Positions 24,946 to 31,435 of a stretch of DNA of 42,892 nucleotides are shown piece by piece. This stretch comes from a virus. Both the position numbers and the translations under genes were made by a program. The stretch lies in the IMG/VR virus record IMGVR_UViG_3300009506_000070, positions 1 through 42,892 of that record; one strand, given 5' to 3'. Below the pieces are notes generated by a model. That model made no database searches, was not told the DNA's origin, and saw only the letters and a program-made list of their open reading frames with translations. Each line of letters starts with the position of its first letter. The stretch's first letter is position 1.

Positions 24946-24974
24946 ATGGTAGGACAAGTTGACGGTCGTGTCAA
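24946..24974 (-). promoter_or_regulatory. early promoter with overlapping TGAC-N6-GTCA operator
   Basis: On the minus strand TTGACA (24974-24969), a 17-base spacer and TACCAT (24951-24946) form a good sigma-70 promoter for the genes from 24909 to 23552. The palindrome TTGACGGTCGTGTCAA (24959-24974) covers the -35 box, so a bound regulator would block polymerase. It also overlaps the stop codon of the DNA polymerase gene. Two other promoters share the layout (28350, 30831). Confidence 0.7.
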
Positions 24975-27220
24975 CCCTTTCTGTAGCGTTTCCCGCGCCA
25001 CCCGCCATTTGCCTTGATGGGCCAGCCAGCGGCCCATTCCGGCATCGTGGACATGATGCGCTCAAATTCCTCTACGCTGCCGAAGCCCCCCGGCACTTCC
25101 GCAACATCTTCGTCGTACACGTGAAGCACGATGGGGTAGCCCGCCGCTTCGAGCGCCTGGATACCGTACCATTGAATGTCGCGCGCCGTGGCCTGCACGA
25201 TGTTCTCCACCAGCCGGCCGCCCCATGTTTCCATACGAATCCAACCTATCGGCCCGTTCTTTGGGTTGGTGTTGTTGCCCTCATAGCTGATCGAGTATGT
25301 TCCAGAACGCCGCGTGGAAGGGGAAAGCACGGGTTGGTGGTAGGTCAATTCGCGTCCCGACAGTAGACGGACGTACACGGCATCTCCTGTGGCTGACTCA
25401 CGGCGCTGTACGCGCATTCCCCGCACCCATGCCTCCACGCCGGGGTTCAAACAGGCGTACACGAAAGCCCCTTCAATGCCATACAGCTCCGGCTTCCAGT
25501 TGCGTTCCTGCCCGCCCCATAGTTCCACGATTGACGGGCTGGCCGCACGCCACGCCAGGATCGCTTCCCGCATTTCATCCTCAGTCATAAACTCATCCGC
25601 ACCAAACGCTTGCATTGAGCCGATCCAGCCTTGGTATCCAAGGGCGAGTTCTGCCACTTTGCCAATTGTCTTGCGAAGCGGATGATGCGACCCCTTGTTG
25701 GCGGGTTTTTCCGTCCACCACTCAGACTTTGCCAATTGCTCGTCAGTGTAGCCAGCATGCTTCATAAAGTCCTCGAACGGCACGCCGGAAATGCGTGCGG
25801 CGGATTGTTCATAGATTTTCCCGTGCGTCCGAAACACCTCACGTCGCCACTCCTCGCCCGCCAATTCCGCCACGACAACAGCCTCAATGGCACTATAGTC
25901 GGAGCACAGTAGGTCATGTCCTGGCGCAGCAACAAACAGGCCGCGCAGACAGCCAGAAACGGCCTGCATCGCGTCGCCCCACATATGCTCGACATATCCC
26001 AAGCTGCATGTTGCGATAGTGCGTAACGCATCTTCTACGGCCTCAGAGCACCACTCGACCTTGTGGGCCAATTGAACCGATGCCCCACAGTGGGGGCAGT
26101 CGGAACGATGTAGGCCGTAATGCTTCTCGCACGATTCACATTGCATGACGTGGACACCCGCCGAGTTAGGAAGGTTGGTCGGTTGCGGGCCGCTGCCAGT
26201 TATGCGCCCCGTGCGTGCCGCATGATAGAGGAATAGGTCGTGTAGGCGTCCAGCAGGCGTTACCATGTTGCTCATGGCAAATACTTTCTTCACGCTGGCA
26301 CTGCCAACCAGTTGTCGGATTTCGAGCGCGCGGCGCACGTCCTTCGGCAGCTCCTGTTCCAGCAACTTACCCAAATGCTCCTCATCCAATGAATGAGTAT
26401 GAATGCCTCGCCCGCCGCACCACGTGATCAGCTTCTGCAATTCGCTCGCTTTGGACACCGTTCCTTCTGTCAGCTCGCATAATTCCGCGTTATATTGCTC
26501 GTGCGCCTGTTCGATGACTGCGATGCAGCTCTCCACGCCAGCCACGTCGATCTGTACCCCCCGGTCGTTGATGCGCCGGTCCGTCATCCAGACGGACAAT
26601 TCTTGTTCGGAAAGCGCGGGGATGCGCGCGGCAATGTCGGCTTCGGCGCGCACGTCTTGGTCACAATAGGCGTACAGGTTCTCGGCATCGGCGGGGTCGT
26701 CCTCCGGTAGGATGCGCAGTGCCTGGTTCGCTTTGGTCGGATTGCGGGGGATCGAGAATTTATCAAGGAGGCGCTTGCCGTCCTTGTTTTTAAGGTTGGC
26801 GACTTGCAACACCTCGCCACATTCGTCCAGTGAGCCGGGTAAAGCGTGCGCTCGGGCATCTGCCATTGTGTCGCGCAATTGTTCAAGACGTAACACAGGC
26901 CAGTCGAAGCGCGGAACAAGATGCCAGTTCCATATCTTAAACTCGAAGCCGCCGCTGTTCCAACCCGATACGAGCCGACCGGATGCGACAGCGTGCAGTA
27001 GCGGGACGGGGGAGGGGTCGCCAGGTTTCCAGCGTTGCACTCCAAAGCCGAGGTCATAAGACAGGATGAGCACTTCAAAAGTCGGATGCAGTACGTATGC
27101 TGCCGAACCAACCCGCAGTCCTTTCTTTTTCGGGACCCCCTTGAGTAGTCTCCATTTCCGCGTGTCAGCGTCCCAAACAAAGCCAGCCTCGGAGTATGTT
27201 TCAAAGTCCAGGCGGATCAT
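24971..27220 (-). CDS. family A DNA polymerase with 3'-5' exonuclease
   Basis: A 749-residue replicative polymerase. Its ATG overlaps the upstream stop (ATGA), so the GTG six bases upstream is rejected. The N-terminal exonuclease begins with RLDFETYSE (the Asp/Glu metal ligands). The polymerase part shows LLCSDYSAIEAVVVAEL (motif A, ~437-453), RKTIGKVAELALGYQG (motif B, ~516-531) and LHVYDEDVAEV (motif C, ~699-709). In motif C the usual VHDE is VYDE. A four-Cys zinc ribbon (CESCEKHYGLHRSDCPHC, ~371-388) is inserted after the TGSGPQPTNLP segment. It acts with the primase-helicase and ssDNA-binding protein to copy the phage genome. Confidence 0.92.
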   Translation of the reverse strand: MIRLDFETYSEAGFVWDADTRKWRLLKGVPKKKGLRVGSAAYVLHPTFEVLILSYDLGFGVQRWKPGDPSPVPLLHAVASGRLVSGWNSGGFEFKIWNWHLVPRFDWPVLRLEQLRDTMADARAHALPGSLDECGEVLQVANLKNKDGKRLLDKFSIPRNPTKANQALRILPEDDPADAENLYAYCDQDVRAEADIAARIPALSEQELSVWMTDRRINDRGVQIDVAGVESCIAVIEQAHEQYNAELCELTEGTVSKASELQKLITWCGGRGIHTHSLDEEHLGKLLEQELPKDVRRALEIRQLVGSASVKKVFAMSNMVTPAGRLHDLFLYHAARTGRITGSGPQPTNLPNSAGVHVMQCESCEKHYGLHRSDCPHCGASVQLAHKVEWCSEAVEDALRTIATCSLGYVEHMWGDAMQAVSGCLRGLFVAAPGHDLLCSDYSAIEAVVVAELAGEEWRREVFRTHGKIYEQSAARISGVPFEDFMKHAGYTDEQLAKSEWWTEKPANKGSHHPLRKTIGKVAELALGYQGWIGSMQAFGADEFMTEDEMREAILAWRAASPSIVELWGGQERNWKPELYGIEGAFVYACLNPGVEAWVRGMRVQRRESATGDAVYVRLLSGRELTYHQPVLSPSTRRSGTYSISYEGNNTNPKNGPIGWIRMETWGGRLVENIVQATARDIQWYGIQALEAAGYPIVLHVYDEDVAEVPGGFGSVEEFERIMSTMPEWAAGWPIKANGGWRGKRYRKG

Positions 27221-27438
27221 TTGCACGGTTCCAGTGGTGGCGGAATAAGCCGCTCAAAACGGATCGGAACAAATTTGCTCATTCCGTTGCGCAAATAGAA
27301 CTCTACGACCTCGCCAGTATCGGGGTCGCGGTATTTGCGCAACACGTGTTCCACGCCATTGATTGATACGCGGTTGCCGATCCAATCCATAAATTGACCG
27401 TCTCGTTCGCCTCCAACTATGAGTATTTTATTTGCCAT
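27217..27438 (-). CDS. small hypothetical protein in the replication operon
   Basis: A 73-residue protein preceded by GGAG and overlapping the polymerase start. It begins MANKILIVGGERDGQFMDWI, which reads as a small beta-rich fold, and ends with a Pro-rich tail (LIPPPLEP). Small proteins of this kind occur next to phage polymerases, but the function is unknown. Confidence 0.65.
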   Translation of the reverse strand: MANKILIVGGERDGQFMDWIGNRVSINGVEHVLRKYRDPDTGEVVEFYLRNGMSKFVPIRFERLIPPPLEPCK

Positions 27439-27495
27439 GCCTGTCTCCTCACGTTGTCACAGAAGCAGCCGCCCGTACTGGCGCAGCCGCTTGAA

Positions 27496-28308
27496 TTACA
27501 GCATGTAGCCGTGCTCGCGCAACAGAGCATCCGTCCACTGCCCAGTCGCCATGAACTGCTCATACGTCACACCGGCACACTTGGCCGTCATCTGGCGTGC
27601 CGGAGCAGGCGCTGACACTTGCAGGATGGCGGGGTTAGGCACGACGGGCGGAGCAGGTGGCGCGGCTGGTGTCGGAGCAGGTGCTGCAAACTGCGGAGCC
27701 GCCGCGGCCACGGGTTTTGCACCAGCCGGCAATGCCGCGCTGCCAAAGCCCATCTTTGTCGTGTCTACGTCCGTTGCGATGCGCTCGCCCTCGCCTACAA
27801 GTGCGACGGCAATCGGATTGAGGTACACGCCGGGGGTACCGTTCGGGACGAGTTTATTGCCCACCACGCTGCCGAATACTTGGATATAGAAGCCGGGAAC
27901 GATTGCGCCGTCCGGCAACTCAACCTCACCTGTGGCATTGACGCGCTTGGGCAACCAGCCCTGCGAGAACCAGATAACCCAATGGCCCGCATAGCCCGTC
28001 ATGTCGCACGGTTTCTTGCCCTTCTTATTTGGCAACTGACTATCTCCATCTGTGATCTTCCATGAGAAGGACGGAGATGCGACAAGGTTGGGGTGCGCCG
28101 TTGCTCCGGTTTCGTAGATAGTTTTACCCCAATCGGTTTGGTTCCAGTGCGTTTCGCCGGTTTTGGGGATAGCGTAGCCAAACGAGCAGTGTATTTCCGG
28201 CTGACCATTACGGTCGAGCTTGGGCGTGCCGTTCGTCTCGGTGCGGGGAAACAGTTTGTCGAGATTACCGCCGACCATACGACCGGCTGGAAATAAAATG
28301 TCAGGCAT
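27496..28308 (-). CDS. putative single-stranded DNA-binding protein (DUF2815/gp2.5-like)
   Basis: A 270-residue protein. The N-terminal ~190 residues form an OB-fold-like region with family segments GRMVGGNLDKLFPRTE, FYIQVFGSVVGNK and PGVYLNPIAVALVGEGERI, as in the T7 gp2.5-like/DUF2815 group. It is followed by an Ala/Pro-rich linker (AAPQFAAPAPTPAAPPAPPV) and a conserved C-terminal tail TYEQFMATGQWTDALLREHG. Such proteins coat ssDNA at the fork and recruit the polymerase. It is first in the unit with the polymerase, downstream of the promoter at 28350-28378. Confidence 0.75.
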   Translation of the reverse strand: MPDILFPAGRMVGGNLDKLFPRTETNGTPKLDRNGQPEIHCSFGYAIPKTGETHWNQTDWGKTIYETGATAHPNLVASPSFSWKITDGDSQLPNKKGKKPCDMTGYAGHWVIWFSQGWLPKRVNATGEVELPDGAIVPGFYIQVFGSVVGNKLVPNGTPGVYLNPIAVALVGEGERIATDVDTTKMGFGSAALPAGAKPVAAAAPQFAAPAPTPAAPPAPPVVPNPAILQVSAPAPARQMTAKCAGVTYEQFMATGQWTDALLREHGYML

Positions 28309-28349
28309 TTGTGTTGCTCCTATGAAGTGGTAAAAGTGATGCAGGTGCT

Positions 28350-28378
28350 ACGATAATACAAATTGACGGTTGCGTCAA
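28350..28378 (-). promoter_or_regulatory. early promoter with overlapping TGAC-N6-GTCA operator
   Basis: On the minus strand TTGACG (28378-28373), a 17-base spacer and TATCGT (28355-28350) would drive the ssDNA-binding protein, the 73-residue protein and DNA polymerase. TTGACGGTTGCGTCAA (28363-28378) overlaps the -35 box and the end of the upstream nuclease gene. The layout is the same as at 24946 and 30831. Confidence 0.7.
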
Positions 28379-29493
28379 GCATTGCGTGCAAACACCGACG
28401 CAACGCGCGTCATATCGTCCTCAACCAGCGACACCGATCCAGTCTGCCGCTCGCTGTACCCCGCTACGATGTCAGGCGACAGCCCGGCCTTGCGCGCCTG
28501 ATTTGGTGTGACGCATCCTGGCTTGCTCAAGTCGATACCAAGCGCCATGCCGAGTGCGACGACCTCTTGCACATCCGCCGTCCACTTCTCACGCCCCGCA
28601 CTGGCCTTCAGTGTGAAGCCCGGCACATTAACTCCGCTGCGCACCGTGGCCGTCAAGTCCTCGACCAGCCCGCCCTCCATTTGCTTGAGGTGATCAGCGG
28701 CGCGGCGTATCTGGCGCAGACGCACCGCTTTGGCCTCCACCGACGCATCGAGCGGAATGGTGCTGCCGGACAAATATAGCGCGGATTGCTCCATGTGCAG
28801 CGCGGCCTCGCAGACGTGACGCGCGGGGCACTCGTAGCATTGCGGGCCGGTTTCGCATTGTGCATCCTTGCGCTCAGCATCCGCGCATGCTGCCATGAGC
28901 GTCATAGCGTACTCGCGCAACCTGTGGCCGTCGATGATCCACTCACGCACCGGCCCGTCGCGGTGGTATGACCGGGGCTGAACGATTTGCAAGATGACCT
29001 TGACAGTCGGCAGATAGCTCGGCATCCGTCCGATAGCGTAGGCAATGAGCTGCCAATTCATCACAGGTGATACGTAGCGATGGCCGAATTTGTAATCAGA
29101 CACGAAGAGCACTCCGTCGGTCGGGCCATATGCGAGGTCTGGCGTACCCCAGCATTTGTTGTGAATGTACAGGCACTCGATACGCTTCTCAATGTCAGCC
29201 CCGTCCAGATACGGCGCGACGGCTTCGGCGTATATCTGCGCGCCTTCGACCATTTCTTCCGTAACGGCCACGCCATTACTAGTGAGCGACCCGACCGGCA
29301 TCAACTCACCGTGCTGCACGAGCCGAGCCGCAACTTCGTGCGCAGCCGTACCCTCGCGTGACTCATCAGTGTCGTCCTCGTTCAGCGTCAGACCTGCGGA
29401 TCGCGCCGCACGGATAAGCTGGTAACTGCCGGGGCAGGCAACCACACGGTTTAGGCCGGACGGGGCGAAGGGGGCGTGATCAGAGTGGCTCAT
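28375..29493 (-). CDS. Cas4/RecB-like PD-(D/E)XK exonuclease (DUF2800-like)
   Basis: A 372-residue protein starting in an ATGA overlap. It opens with FAPSGLNRVVACPGSYQLIR, typical of DUF2800. The nuclease core shows EGTAAHEVAARLV (His), WGTPDLAYGPTDGVLFVSDY (Asp) and DYKFGHRYV (D-x-K). A Cys cluster CETGPQCYECPARHVC (~215-230), together with the early Cys, could hold an iron-sulphur cluster as in Cas4 and AddB. It probably takes part in phage recombination or DNA-end processing near the polymerase. It is the last gene of the unit starting at 30784. Confidence 0.83.
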   Translation of the reverse strand: MSHSDHAPFAPSGLNRVVACPGSYQLIRAARSAGLTLNEDDTDESREGTAAHEVAARLVQHGELMPVGSLTSNGVAVTEEMVEGAQIYAEAVAPYLDGADIEKRIECLYIHNKCWGTPDLAYGPTDGVLFVSDYKFGHRYVSPVMNWQLIAYAIGRMPSYLPTVKVILQIVQPRSYHRDGPVREWIIDGHRLREYAMTLMAACADAERKDAQCETGPQCYECPARHVCEAALHMEQSALYLSGSTIPLDASVEAKAVRLRQIRRAADHLKQMEGGLVEDLTATVRSGVNVPGFTLKASAGREKWTADVQEVVALGMALGIDLSKPGCVTPNQARKAGLSPDIVAGYSERQTGSVSLVEDDMTRVASVFARNA

Positions 29494-29975
29494 TCGCGGC
29501 CTCCTTTAGGCCATCCTGCCGCTTTCAATTTGTCTTTCAAGTCTGTTGCGACCGGTAGACTTTTCTTCGGCGTATTGATCGGAATATATTTTTCCAACTC
29601 CGGAGCAACCGAAATGAGCATATCCGAAGTCGTGCAACCGGCCAGCAATGATTCGAGCGCGCGACGTGCTTCTTTCCGAGAATGCTTTTGCGCAGAATGT
29701 TGCTTGAGAAGCGGCGTAACGTCCGGCGCGTAGGACGCGATTTCATATGCACCATCGAACAGTGACGGATAATTGATGTACGCGCCGTCACGGTAAGTTG
29801 ATGAGTGAATGAACACCGAAGGATTGTGTGCGTAGGCATCGCGGATTATTTTCGGAGCAGCGGCGGTAACAAGATTCTTTATCAAGTCATTCGCCTGCCC
29901 CAAGTAATCGACGGTCTTTGTGTCGGCCATCACGCTGTTGACAATTTGCTTCTTTAACTCAACAGTGAGTCTCAT
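29490..29975 (-). CDS. hypothetical early protein, possibly Nmad5-like
   Basis: A 161-residue protein starting at the ATG that overlaps the upstream stop (29975). It begins MRLTVELKKQIVNSVMADTK, which resembles the start of phage proteins grouped as Nmad5 (proposed nucleotide-modification associated domain). I cannot confirm this without a profile search. The middle part is aromatic-rich (TYRDGAYINYPSLFDGAYEI). It lies between the linker-rich early protein and the Cas4-like nuclease. The function is unknown. Confidence 0.6.
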   Translation of the reverse strand: MRLTVELKKQIVNSVMADTKTVDYLGQANDLIKNLVTAAAPKIIRDAYAHNPSVFIHSSTYRDGAYINYPSLFDGAYEIASYAPDVTPLLKQHSAQKHSRKEARRALESLLAGCTTSDMLISVAPELEKYIPINTPKKSLPVATDLKDKLKAAGWPKGGRE

Positions 29976-30784
29976 TTGCACACCTCGTCAATCCGCGCCT
30001 TCACCGCTTCAACCAAATCGGGGCGTGCGCCGAGTGCGGCCAGGTGCGGTAGGCCAAACTCTGCGGTAATTTCCAGCAACTTGTCTTGTTGGAGCTTGCC
30101 GGACACCAGCATCGGCGTGACATGCTTCATCAGGTCAGCAAAGGTGAGGGGGGCGGCGGGGGCTGGAGCGGGCGGCACGGGCGGCTCGACGGCATCCAGT
30201 TTGGCCTGCATCTCGGCAAGTGTGGCGGTCGGTGCGGACGGAACAGGTGGTACGGGCGCAGGGGCAGCGTCCACATCGGCAAGAGTCGGCCCAACCGCGC
30301 CAGCGCCTGCCATCGCTTCCAACTTTGCCGCATCAGCGTCAAGCTCGGGCGAACCGTGCGTCTGAGGCACAGGTATCGTCTGCACCGCACGTAACTCGGC
30401 TTCAACCTCTTCAATCAACGCCGGATCGACCCCGCGCAGGTACCGCCATCTACCATCGGCAACCTTGGCCCGGCTGGACGAGTGGATGCGTTTGTCCCAC
30501 GGCAGCCCGTTCGCGTCGAGTTCGGCGCTGACTGGTGCTGGTGCTGGTGCCGGTGCCGGTGCTGGTGCTGGTGCTGGTGCTGGTGCTACGAGGGCGGCGG
30601 CATTAGCGATTATTTCGCGCGGCTCGTTCGGGCTTGGTGCCGGAGAAATACCTCTGCGATACCCCGCGTCAATCGGCGTCCATCCCACGGGTTTCGACTC
30701 CCATTGTTTCAACACGACACGCAGCACAGCACGTTCCGCGTCGGTCAAGTCGTTGATGTTATTGATAGTGATACTCAAACTCAT
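29972..30784 (-). CDS. early protein with Ala-Pro linker, conserved-type phage hypothetical
   Basis: A 270-residue protein. ATG 30784 follows AAAGGAGA; the longer frame to 30859 crosses the promoter and is rejected. After an N-terminal helical segment comes an uninterrupted Ala-Pro repeat of about 20 residues (~65-85). Then follows LDANGLPWDKRIHSSSRAKV with ADGRWRYLRGVDPALIEEVE, a motif frequent in phage early proteins. Further Ala/Pro-rich linkers join a C-terminal helical domain (LTFADLMKHVTPMLVSGKLQ). The function is unknown. It is first in its operon, directly under the operator-promoter at 30831-30859. Confidence 0.7.
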   Translation of the reverse strand: MSLSITINNINDLTDAERAVLRVVLKQWESKPVGWTPIDAGYRRGISPAPSPNEPREIIANAAALVAPAPAPAPAPAPAPAPAPVSAELDANGLPWDKRIHSSSRAKVADGRWRYLRGVDPALIEEVEAELRAVQTIPVPQTHGSPELDADAAKLEAMAGAGAVGPTLADVDAAPAPVPPVPSAPTATLAEMQAKLDAVEPPVPPAPAPAAPLTFADLMKHVTPMLVSGKLQQDKLLEITAEFGLPHLAALGARPDLVEAVKARIDEVCK

Positions 30785-30816
30785 GGTAATTCTCCTTTGC
30801 TGGTTAAAAAATATTG

Positions 30817-30859
30817 TTGACGCGGAACGAAGCGTAGAGTAAATTGACGGCCTTGTCAA
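30817..30859. promoter_or_regulatory. divergent early promoters sharing one operator
   Basis: Plus strand: TTGACG (30817-30822), a 17-base spacer and TAAATT (30840-30845). Minus strand: TTGACA (30859-30854), a 17-base spacer and TACGCT (30836-30831). The palindrome TTGACGGCCTTGTCAA (30844-30859) covers the minus -35 box and lies at or just after the plus -10 box, so one protein could control both directions. The plus unit is the helicase-primase operon; the minus unit starts at 30784. Confidence 0.7.
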
Positions 30860-30881
30860 TAACTTTACGAGGAGGTGTGAG

Positions 30882-31148
30882 ATGCGTCAATCTGGTAGAA
30901 CAACCAAGCAGATGTTGGATGCCCCGTGTAATGCCGTTTTCATATGGTGCAATAACGAGACTTTTTACGCAAAATGTTTGGCGAGCGACATAGGGCGTGG
31001 CGACTTGGAAATCGTGCAGCCGAACTGGCTGAGAGATGGTTGGAGGGGCCGCACTTTTTCTGGGATCATCGTTGACCACGCGGTATGTTTGAGTATTGAT
31101 GAAAACGACGCATTGGACAAAGCGATGGCGAGGGTGCGTAATGTGTAA
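30882..31148 (+). CDS. small hypothetical protein, first of the plus early operon
   Basis: An 88-residue protein with a strong GAGGAGGTG ribosome site. It begins MRQSGRTTKQMLDAPCNAVF. It is beta-rich with three Cys residues but no clear zinc pattern. Phage proteins that begin with a similar GRTTKQM segment exist, but their role is unknown. It overlaps the next small gene. Confidence 0.7.
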   Translation: MRQSGRTTKQMLDAPCNAVFIWCNNETFYAKCLASDIGRGDLEIVQPNWLRDGWRGRTFSGIIVDHAVCLSIDENDALDKAMARVRNV

Positions 31149-31236
31149 CCACTATTTCATCCCGGCCAAGTGCGCCAAGACAGGCAAGCGATACCGCAAA
31201 TGTGTCAAATGTGGGTTTATAACTGAGGAGGTGTGA
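31141..31236 (+). CDS. 31-residue zinc-ribbon-like microprotein
   Basis: The ATG lies within the end of the preceding gene, and the stop ends one base before the next ATG. The protein has CNH near the start, a Cys at residue 11 and CVKC at 21-24, a spacing that could bind zinc. It is lysine/arginine-rich. The gene also contains the GAGGAGGTG ribosome site of the next gene. It is too short for domain assignment; the tiling supports translation. Confidence 0.55.
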   Translation: MCNHYFIPAKCAKTGKRYRKCVKCGFITEEV

Positions 31237-31237
31237 G

Positions 31238-31435
31238 ATGTTGGAGCAAGTGATAGTCGTGACCAAAATAAAAGAGGCAGAGGGGTTGAGTAGCGATTGT
31301 GGCGGGCACGGCATGGAATGGACGTGTCCTGACTGCAACGAAACAATCCGGTACGCGCCGATGATGTGGTGGAGATTGGAGTGTTCATGCCGTGAATGGG
31401 ATTTGAAAATCGAAGCAATTGGCACACGTAAATGA
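31238..31435 (+). CDS. small zinc-binding protein
   Basis: A 65-residue protein with GAGGAGGTG before the ATG. Residues WTCPDCNETIRYAPMMWWRL followed by ECSC form a C-x2-C plus C-x-C pattern typical of a zinc ribbon; a further Cys-Gly-Gly-His lies upstream. It may bind nucleic acid or protein. Its stop overlaps the helicase ATG (ATGA), so it is co-translated with the helicase. Confidence 0.65.
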   Translation: MLEQVIVVTKIKEAEGLSSDCGGHGMEWTCPDCNETIRYAPMMWWRLECSCREWDLKIEAIGTRK

